Source: Candidatus Ventrimonas merdavium
GTDB taxonomy: Bacteria; Bacillota; Clostridia; Lachnospirales; Lachnospiraceae
Length of the DNA stretch: 35,484 bases
Assembly: GCA_018715565.1 (NCBI GenBank)
Contig: DVLJ01000001.1
Span: 1 to 35,484, forward strand
Reading direction: 5' to 3'
The translations under genes and the position numbers were made by a program. Within the stretch, counting starts at the first letter, position 1. Each line of letters starts with the position of its first letter. Positions 15,567 to 21,039 of this stretch are shown here, one piece after another. The notes under the pieces were generated by a model. That model saw only the letters and a list, made by a program, of their open reading frames with translations. It was not told the origin of the DNA and made no database searches.

Positions 15567-16913
15567 TTATGCAAATCCAAACATGAAGCAGAGCGGGATC
15601 AGCACGAACAGGGTGATGATCGGGATCACTACGTTTGCCACACCGGCCTGGATATAAGAATCCTTATGGGTATTGCCGGAGTAGTCGATAACGGTAACAA
15701 CCAGGCCGCAGTGGGGCAGGGAGTCTAAGGTCAGGGACGCCAGGCCGCTGATACGTGCCAGGCCCTGGATCTGAGCCGGGCTCATGCTGCCTACAAAATA
15801 CTCCTTGATGATCGGCAGAGCGATACCCTCACCGCCAGTACCGGAGCCGCATACGCCGGACATAGCCGCTACCGCCAGGGTGGATACGATCAGCGGATTG
15901 CCGCTGATGCTGGTCAGGCCGCCGATGATGGTGGCGAATGCCGGGGTTCCCTGTACCACAGAACCGAAGCCTACTACCGACGCCGTATTGAACAGCGAGT
16001 TCACGCCGCCCATCAGGCCAGAGCGCAGGGTCGGCCAGATCTCCTTCCAGTTAAGCTGCTTCATAAAGCATACCAGGGCTGCCAGCACACCGATGAACAG
16101 AGAGGTGGGAGCGCCCAGGCTGGTGAAGTTCAATACCACCAGCAGGATCGCCATCGGCACCAGGGAAAGCAGGAAGCCGGGAAGCTTCAAACCCTTTACC
16201 TTCTCGATCTCTTTTTTATCTGCCTCTGACATCTCAAAGTGCTCGCCTTTTTGTTTGGAGCGTTTTACGCACCAGTAGATCCAGGCAAATACCAGGACCA
16301 TCTCAAAGATACCTGCGATCATGCCGGGAACCAGCGCCGCGTTGTACGGCACGCCCAGAGCCTCTGCCGGGATGGTGTTCTGCAGCTGGGGAGAGCCGGG
16401 CATCCAGCCGGAAGCCGTGCCTGCGCCTGCAAAGTAGAAGGCCGGGATCAGCTTTCTGGAAATGTCCGCTTTCTCAAACATGGAGAGCATCAGCGGATAC
16501 AGGGCGAAGAAGCATACAAATACGGAAACGCCGCCGTAGGTCAGAACGAAGCCAGCGATCAGGATCGCCGGGATCACTGCCTTTTCACCAAACTTGCTGA
16601 TGATGCCGTTGGCGATCGCATTTGCCGCGCCGGTCACCTCATACAGCTTTCCGAACACAGCGCCCAGGATGAACATCCAGAAATAGTTTCCAAAATAGGA
16701 CGCCAGACCTGTGATATAGCTGGCCTTCGCCGTAGAATCAGCCAGCTGGGCCGTGCTGGTCATCCCCGTGATCACGCTCATGCCGCCGGTAAACACCTGC
16801 GCAGTCAGCAGGCAGAAAATACTTGCCAGGACTGCGGAAAAGAATACCGGGATCCCACGGAATACCAAAAATACCAACAATGCTAAACTTAATAAAATAA
16901 GAAAGATACCCAT
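15567..16913 (-). CDS. GntP-family carboxylate permease
   Basis: A 448-residue, roughly 12-helix permease of the GntP (gluconate/organic anion:H+ symporter) group. Features: repeated long hydrophobic helices, GGVSVFVCFFALYPL, the conserved GWMPGSPQLQNTIPAEALG loop, and AMSGVCGSGTGGEGIALPII followed by LDSLPHCGLVVTVIDYSG in the last third. Family members import gluconate, hydroxybutyrate and similar acids. It lies 47 bases after the HgdB-type subunit on the same strand and faces the plus-strand gene's terminator. Its place in the dehydratase unit makes it the best candidate importer of the hydroxyacid substrate. The polar stretch at about residues 218-238 is the central cytosolic loop. Confidence 0.85.
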   Translation of the reverse strand: MGIFLILLSLALLVFLVFRGIPVFFSAVLASIFCLLTAQVFTGGMSVITGMTSTAQLADSTAKASYITGLASYFGNYFWMFILGAVFGKLYEVTGAANAIANGIISKFGEKAVIPAILIAGFVLTYGGVSVFVCFFALYPLMLSMFEKADISRKLIPAFYFAGAGTASGWMPGSPQLQNTIPAEALGVPYNAALVPGMIAGIFEMVLVFAWIYWCVKRSKQKGEHFEMSEADKKEIEKVKGLKLPGFLLSLVPMAILLVVLNFTSLGAPTSLFIGVLAALVCFMKQLNWKEIWPTLRSGLMGGVNSLFNTASVVGFGSVVQGTPAFATIIGGLTSISGNPLIVSTLAVAAMSGVCGSGTGGEGIALPIIKEYFVGSMSPAQIQGLARISGLASLTLDSLPHCGLVVTVIDYSGNTHKDSYIQAGVANVVIPIITLFVLIPLCFMFGFA

Positions 16914-16960
16914 AATCGTTTCCCCTTCATCTTCTTATATGTTTTTCTCTATGGTTTCCC

Positions 16961-18076
16961 TTACAGAAGATCCTTAAATGTCTCGATCATCGTTCTTGCC
17001 TGCTCGTAATTGACCATCTGCCGGTCGGCTTCGATCAGCAGTACGGGGATCCCCGCTGCCTCGCAGGCCCGTTTGATCGGTACGTAGTCAAATTCCTCCG
17101 GATCGCAGAACTTGGTCATGATCAGGATCACGCCGTCGGCCTTCGCCGCCTTGGCCTGGTCTACGATCATGGCAACCCGCTTCTTATCCCGGTCATACAG
17201 AACGGAGCAGTTGTCCATATTGGCGAATTTCTCCGCCAGGCTGTCCAGGGCAGAAGCTGCTTCCCCGTTGTCCGTGCGGTACTGCCGGCTCTCTGCGGCC
17301 ACGTCGTCGCAGACGATCTGCAGGCCGTTCTCGTCGAAGATCTTTAACAGCTCCGGCGAATCAGTCAGCACGCCGGTGGTCATGATGCGCTTCTTCGCCG
17401 CTCCCGGCTGCTCCGCCTCCAGAGCCTGGATCAGCTCCTTCACCAGCTGGGTGTGCTCCTCCTTGCGCAGGAACCAGGCGCTCTTGAACACGTCGTTCCT
17501 CTGGACTGCGCTGACCTCCGGATGGTCTGCCAGGACTGCGGTCAGATGGCGCATAGCTTCATTGTGCTCATTGTAGACTCCTAAGGATTCCTGCAGCGCC
17601 TCCTCAGAGAACTGGGCTCCCGTCGCCTTTTCTAAGTCCCGCATCACCCGCTCATAGCCCGCCTTGGTATATGCGATGCCGTAAGCCGGTTTCCGGTTCT
17701 GAGGATAGGTCATGGGGATGAACGGGATCGACGGCACCGCGTATTTCCAGTTCTCTCCCAGTACCTTCAGGCTGTCGCACAGGCTGGGGACGATCAGGGC
17801 ACTGGCTCCTTCATAGGCGCCCTTCATGCCCATCTCCACGATGCTCTGCACGATCGAGCAGATAAATGCCGGGAAATACCGTTTGGCCTCTTTTAATTCC
17901 ACGTCGGCTCCCCATACGCCCATAGGAACCATGCCCATGGCATGGACCAGCTCCTCCGGCGTATAGACCGGCGCAGTCAGAACGACCTTCCGGCCCTCTG
18001 CCAGGTAGCGGTCCATCTGCTTTTTCGGATCGGAGGCAATGTCATGGAACTGGTTTAATAATTCCTTTACGCTCAT
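16961..18076 (-). CDS. hgdB: 2-hydroxyacyl-CoA dehydratase subunit B (HgdB/LcdB/FldC type)
   Basis: A 371-residue dehydratase component. The N-terminal part GRKVVLTAPVYTPEELVHAMGMVPMGVWGADVELKEAKRYFPAFICSIVQS is the family's conserved opening: promise of a new [4Fe-4S] ligand at Cys73, and further cysteines later in VPSLCDS and MTKFCDPEEFDY. Together with subunit A and after one-electron activation by the HgdC-type protein, it removes water from (R)-2-hydroxyacyl-CoA through a ketyl radical to give a 2-enoyl-CoA. The ATG lies one base after the stop of subunit A, so the two are coupled. Length and motif order suit a functional subunit. Substrate range in this family includes lactoyl-, 2-hydroxyglutaryl-, 2-hydroxyisocaproyl- and phenyllactyl-CoA. 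Confidence 0.92.
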   Translation of the reverse strand: MSVKELLNQFHDIASDPKKQMDRYLAEGRKVVLTAPVYTPEELVHAMGMVPMGVWGADVELKEAKRYFPAFICSIVQSIVEMGMKGAYEGASALIVPSLCDSLKVLGENWKYAVPSIPFIPMTYPQNRKPAYGIAYTKAGYERVMRDLEKATGAQFSEEALQESLGVYNEHNEAMRHLTAVLADHPEVSAVQRNDVFKSAWFLRKEEHTQLVKELIQALEAEQPGAAKKRIMTTGVLTDSPELLKIFDENGLQIVCDDVAAESRQYRTDNGEAASALDSLAEKFANMDNCSVLYDRDKKRVAMIVDQAKAAKADGVILIMTKFCDPEEFDYVPIKRACEAAGIPVLLIEADRQMVNYEQARTMIETFKDLL

Positions 18077-18077
18077 G

Positions 18078-19313
18078 TTAGTTTCCCTCCTTGTTCTGTT
18101 CCATGATCTCAGTCAGGCCCTGCACCCGCGTGTCATACTGCGCTTCCGAGAAGTTTCTGGGATCGGCCTGGTCGCCGTCGAAGCTGGCCACCGGGATGCC
18201 GCAGGCCTCGCCGATCTGACGGCTCATCTCATACATGAAGCCGCTCCACAGCTTGCAGGAGCGGTTGGTATGTACCAGCAATCCTTCTACGTGGTTGTCC
18301 TTGCAGAGCTTGATCCGCTTGTCTCTGGCCAGCTCCAGGTTGATAGCGTTGGGCACCTTGGCGTAGGCCCGGCACATATCGTCGAAATCGTCGTAGATAA
18401 AGCCGAAGGCGTCCGCATAGATGGTGGTCACCATGTTGATCCCCCGGCTCTTCAGTCCGGTGGAGGTGACTCTCAGCCACGGCCAGCAGGCGATCCCCTC
18501 GAACATGATGCGGTATTTTTCCTCTGCCCGGAAGGTGGAAACGCCCTTTTCGTGGTTCTCCTCGTATTCCTTCAGCAGGGTCTCCATGGCCTCCGCCGCC
18601 TCCAGCTTGCCTCTGGCCGTTACCATAACTGCCATGTGGTTTAACAGGTCGAAGCCGTTGAACGGAGACGGGACATACCTGGCGCAGGAGGTTGCCGCCA
18701 GCCATGCCCGGCTGGTGCGTCCGGAGATCTCCCGCACTTCCTCGTAGCGCTCATTGCTCCATTTCTTGCCGGTGATCTCCTCCAGCTGATGGATCGCATC
18801 CCAGAACTGGGCCTTCACGTACTCGGTCTCCGCGTCAGATACCTCATAGTCCGGGTTGAACGGGATATCGATCATGATCATCGGGATATCCAGCTCTTTG
18901 GCAATGTTCTCGTACCACTTGATCATGCAGTTGCAGATGTTGTTGCAGCACAGCAGGAAATCCGGCTGGGGCATGTTCTGCTCCGGCGCGTCCTTCACCT
19001 TGGCGTAAGCCAGGCTGATCCTTGCATAGGCGCAGATGTCGTTGGAATATCCGTCCGCCTCGCTGATCTCGCACATGCGCTCTCCGCCGCCTCTCGCCGC
19101 GATCCCTGCCGCCTGGTTCTCCGGATAGCAGACATACAGACCAAGGGTCTCCGGGATCTCTACCGGGAAGTTGCTGGAACACCATCCAACCATCTCTCCC
19201 CGCGCTTTCGCCTCGATCGCGTCGGTGTAAGCCTTCGCTGCGATCTGGCCAAGCTTGTACTTGGCCGAATTCGGATCCGGCGGCATGCGTTTCGGTTTCG
19301 TTTCTTCTGCCAT
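18078..19313 (-). CDS. hgdA: 2-hydroxyacyl-CoA dehydratase subunit A (HgdA/LcdA type)
   Basis: A 411-residue dehydratase component, first gene of its unit. Hallmarks: GWCSSNFPVEIPETLGL then CYPENQAAGIAARGG (residues about 43-76), Cys81 in ERMCE, Cys94 in DICAYAR, the cysteine cluster LLCCNNICNC (about 121-129), SPFNGFDLLNHMA, and the C-terminal HTNRSCKLWS and SFDGDQADPRNFSEAQYDTRVQ. The last segments and CNNICN-KWYEN resemble lactoyl-CoA and 2-hydroxyglutaryl-CoA dehydratase alpha chains as I remember them more than the aryl-type FldB, but I cannot rank that without alignment. It binds a [4Fe-4S] cluster and forms the heterodimer with subunit B. Transcription should start at the promoter near 19423-19451. 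Confidence 0.92.
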   Translation of the reverse strand: MAEETKPKRMPPDPNSAKYKLGQIAAKAYTDAIEAKARGEMVGWCSSNFPVEIPETLGLYVCYPENQAAGIAARGGGERMCEISEADGYSNDICAYARISLAYAKVKDAPEQNMPQPDFLLCCNNICNCMIKWYENIAKELDIPMIMIDIPFNPDYEVSDAETEYVKAQFWDAIHQLEEITGKKWSNERYEEVREISGRTSRAWLAATSCARYVPSPFNGFDLLNHMAVMVTARGKLEAAEAMETLLKEYEENHEKGVSTFRAEEKYRIMFEGIACWPWLRVTSTGLKSRGINMVTTIYADAFGFIYDDFDDMCRAYAKVPNAINLELARDKRIKLCKDNHVEGLLVHTNRSCKLWSGFMYEMSRQIGEACGIPVASFDGDQADPRNFSEAQYDTRVQGLTEIMEQNKEGN

Positions 19314-19371
19314 AGTCTTTCTCCTTTGCTTTTATTTGCTGACATCCGAAAGGCGGCGTAATCTTGAATCC

Positions 19372-19411
19372 TTGTCGACTTATTGTCTTGTCGTCTTGTC
19401 AACATGTCAAC
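19372..19411. promoter_or_regulatory. Array of five contiguous 8-bp units in the dehydratase leader
   Basis: Read on the plus strand the units are TTGTCGAC (19372), TTATTGTC (19380), TTGTCGTC (19388), TTGTCAAC (19396) and ATGTCAAC (19404), consensus TTGTCRAC. They begin a few bases downstream of the expected transcription start, a position suited to a repressor. The neighbouring GntR protein is the obvious candidate ligand, by inference only. Confidence 0.65.
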
Positions 19412-19413
19412 GT

Positions 19414-19451
19414 TGTGTTAGTATTTTAACACATTTGATTTTGACATGCAA
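19414..19451 (-). promoter_or_regulatory. Dehydratase promoter with inverted repeat over the -10
   Basis: On the minus strand TTGCAT (19451-19446), a 17-base spacer and TAAAAT (19428-19423) make a good promoter, with TG one base upstream of the -10 (extended -10). The -10 lies inside the perfect inverted repeat TGTGTTA (19414-19420), 6-base centre, TAACACA (19427-19433), a plausible dimeric repressor site. The same 15-base core recurs at 14454-14468. Confidence 0.65.
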
Positions 19452-19638
19452 ACCCTTTTCGACACTTTTTGCATCTTTTTTTCAACAAAAAACCGGCTAT
19501 CCCCTCTTTTCTTAGCTTTTTGCACGAATTTCTTCGCCTTCTTCTCCGGTTTCCTTTGTAAAAAAAGTACAGCCGGCCGCTCCTGTCTTGTTAAAAGATG
19601 CACGAAAGCAGGGCCTTGACCGGTGCTCCAAACGCACA

Positions 19639-19668
19639 GCAGGGCCACGGCTCGCGCCGTGACCCTGC
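19639..19668 (-). terminator. Strong hairpin with GNRA-type loop after gntR
   Basis: Arms of 13 bases, GCAGGGCCACGGC (19639-19651) and GCCGTGACCCTGC (19656-19668), pair with one G-U. In minus-strand RNA the loop is GCGA, a GNRA tetraloop. It begins 38 bases after the gntR stop. There is no clean T-tract behind it (TGTGCGTTTGG), so termination is plausible but not certain. Confidence 0.5.
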
Positions 19669-19706
19669 CATAAGGGGATCCCCCCAGCTTCTCAATATGG
19701 AGCTGC

Positions 19707-20387
19707 TCAATCAAATATAAAATATTCCGGACTGTTCTCCTTGAAAATATAGGAGAGCCGCTCTACGGTATTCAGATGCACATGGAGCTGCTCATGGGCC
19801 CGCTTGTACAGGTCCTGCTCCAGCGCCTTTGTAATCTCCCGGTGCTCCTCTACAAGCCCCATCTGCCGGTTCGTCCCACCCAGCTCAAAGTTCCTCCAGC
19901 GGCGGACGTGGATATAGTGATGGCTGATCAGATCCATCACGTTCTCCTTCTTCACCGCCCGCAAAAGGCAGGCGTGATACGCATTATCGATCTTATAAAA
20001 TTCGTCCATATCTCCCCGGCTTTCGATGATCTTCTCCTGGAGCCCGATCATCTCCCACATCTGCCGCACCATCTCTGCCCGCACTTCCGCCGTCTGGAAC
20101 TTTAACAGCCGGATCGCCTCCTGCTCTAAGGCCTCCCGCAGGTACAGGACCTTCTCCACCAGCCGCATGTCGATCAGGCTGACGAACGTCCCCCGCTGGG
20201 GATACACCGTGATCAGAAGCCGGTCCTTCAGCCTGGTGATCGCGGAGCGGACGATATGGCGGGATACCCCGTAGATCTTGCACAATTCATTCTCACTGAG
20301 CCGTTCTCCCGGCATATAGACTAATTTCTCTATCTTCTCACATAAATCCTCATATACTTCGTCGCTGGTCAGAAATCTTTGCTGCAT
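19707..20387 (-). CDS. GntR-family regulator with FCD ligand-binding domain
   Basis: A winged-helix repressor or activator of the FadR/FCD subgroup. Residues about 10-70 form the DNA-binding domain (VYEDLCEKIEKLVYMPGERLSENELCKIYGVSRHIVRSAITRLKDRLLITVYPQRGTFVS). The helical FCD effector domain follows with LREALEQEAIRLL, YKIDNAYHACLLRA (Asp and His expected at the metal/ligand pocket) and VEEHREITKALEQDLYKRAHEQLHVHL. I chose ATG at 20387 (MQQRFLTSDEV) over the TTG at 20417, since it matches the normal N-terminus; its ribosome site (GGGG) is modest. FCD regulators commonly sense small carboxylates and control adjacent catabolic genes. Its position beside the dehydratase unit makes it the probable regulator of the island. 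Confidence 0.88.
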   Translation of the reverse strand: MQQRFLTSDEVYEDLCEKIEKLVYMPGERLSENELCKIYGVSRHIVRSAITRLKDRLLITVYPQRGTFVSLIDMRLVEKVLYLREALEQEAIRLLKFQTAEVRAEMVRQMWEMIGLQEKIIESRGDMDEFYKIDNAYHACLLRAVKKENVMDLISHHYIHVRRWRNFELGGTNRQMGLVEEHREITKALEQDLYKRAHEQLHVHLNTVERLSYIFKENSPEYFIFD

Positions 20388-20426
20388 ACTAAAACCCCAT
20401 CTTCTATCCTTGATCAATTTCCCAAC

Positions 20427-20450
20427 ATCATATTCTTTTATGATACCACG
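20427..20450 (-). promoter_or_regulatory. Candidate gntR promoter with inverted repeat
   Basis: Minus-strand TGGTATCAT (extended -10, with TATCAT at 20445-20440) overlaps a perfect inverted repeat ATCATA (20427-20432), 6-base centre, TATGAT (20439-20444). The 6-base centre equals that of the dehydratase operator, though the arm sequences differ. I see no convincing -35. The rest of the 157-base gap to the precorrin-2 dehydrogenase gene is AT-rich without a clear terminator. Confidence 0.35.
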
Positions 20451-20544
20451 AATTTTCCCTTCTGGCTATGAAAATTTTCCTCATCTGCTTCTATCATATC
20501 ACATCAAAAAGGACAAAAACAGGCCATCCTGCAGCATAATTTCC

Positions 20545-21039
20545 TCAATCTGCGGTTCTGTTTTTGGAGGTTTTGCCTTCTCCCATCATCCTGCGGATCT
20601 CCCTCACGGTCTCCTTCACCGCGCCATGCCCTTCCCCGCTGGCCGTGACGCCGATCACCAGGTCCCCGTCCCGGACGATCCCCGGGAAATAAAAATCGCA
20701 CTGGCTCCTGTCGCTGCAGTTATTAGAAAGGAGCTTCCGTCGGCGGCACCAGGAGACCAGGGCCCGGTTCAGCTCCGGATCGTCAGTGGCGGCCAGGACC
20801 AGGCGCAGGTCCCCGGTATCCAGGTCGGTCTCCTGGATCCGGCGGCGGAGCCAGCGCACCTGCCCGGCCTGCTCCAGCGCCTCCATCTGAGGGCAGCCCT
20901 CCGGCGCGATCACCGTCAGACGGGCGCCGAACTCCGCCAGGGCCGCAGCCCGCCGAGCCGCCACGTTCCCCGCTCCCACGATCAGCACCGCCCAGTCCCG
21001 GATATCAAAAAAGAATGGAAAATACGGCGCTCCCATCAT
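20545..21039 (-). CDS. Precorrin-2 dehydrogenase / sirohydrochlorin ferrochelatase family
   Basis: A 164-residue protein homologous to Met8 and the N-terminal part of CysG. It oxidises precorrin-2 to sirohydrochlorin with NAD and may insert metal, giving siroheme or feeding cobalamin synthesis. The Rossmann motif DWAVLIVGAGNVAARRAAALAEFGARLTVIAPE opens the protein; VLAATDDPELNRALVSWCR and LLSNNCSDRSQCDFYFPG are conserved later. The ATG at 21039 overlaps the stop of the upstream fusion gene (ATGA) and gives the natural start MMGAPYFPFFFDIRD. An open frame extending back to 21219 exists but would run inside the fusion gene. It is short for the family because the C-terminal helical domain is reduced. 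Confidence 0.88.
   Translation of the reverse strand: MMGAPYFPFFFDIRDWAVLIVGAGNVAARRAAALAEFGARLTVIAPEGCPQMEALEQAGQVRWLRRRIQETDLDTGDLRLVLAATDDPELNRALVSWCRRRKLLSNNCSDRSQCDFYFPGIVRDGDLVIGVTASGEGHGAVKETVREIRRMMGEGKTSKNRTAD

Larger units (their letters stand above)
19314..19706. other. 393-base intergenic region between gntR and the dehydratase unit
   Basis: No gene seen. From the dehydratase start outward it contains the leader, an array of five 8-bp units (19372-19411), an inverted repeat over the -10 (19414-19433), the promoter (19423-19451), an AT-rich stretch with a 9-bp inverted pair (GCATCTTTT at 19471-19479, AAAAGATGC at 19593-19601), and a strong hairpin after gntR (19639-19668). Confidence 0.7.

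Noticed and set aside
16239-16886. Plus-strand open frame opposite the GntP permease
   Set aside because: Shadow of a hydrophobic gene; Arg/His-rich product with no motifs.
3627-19313. Bile-acid (bai) or carnitine (cai) operon identity
   Set aside because: CaiB/BaiF-like transferase, ligase and hydratase are shared, but there is no BCCT carnitine carrier, no bai oxidoreductases, and HgdABC and LarA-like genes are foreign to those operons.
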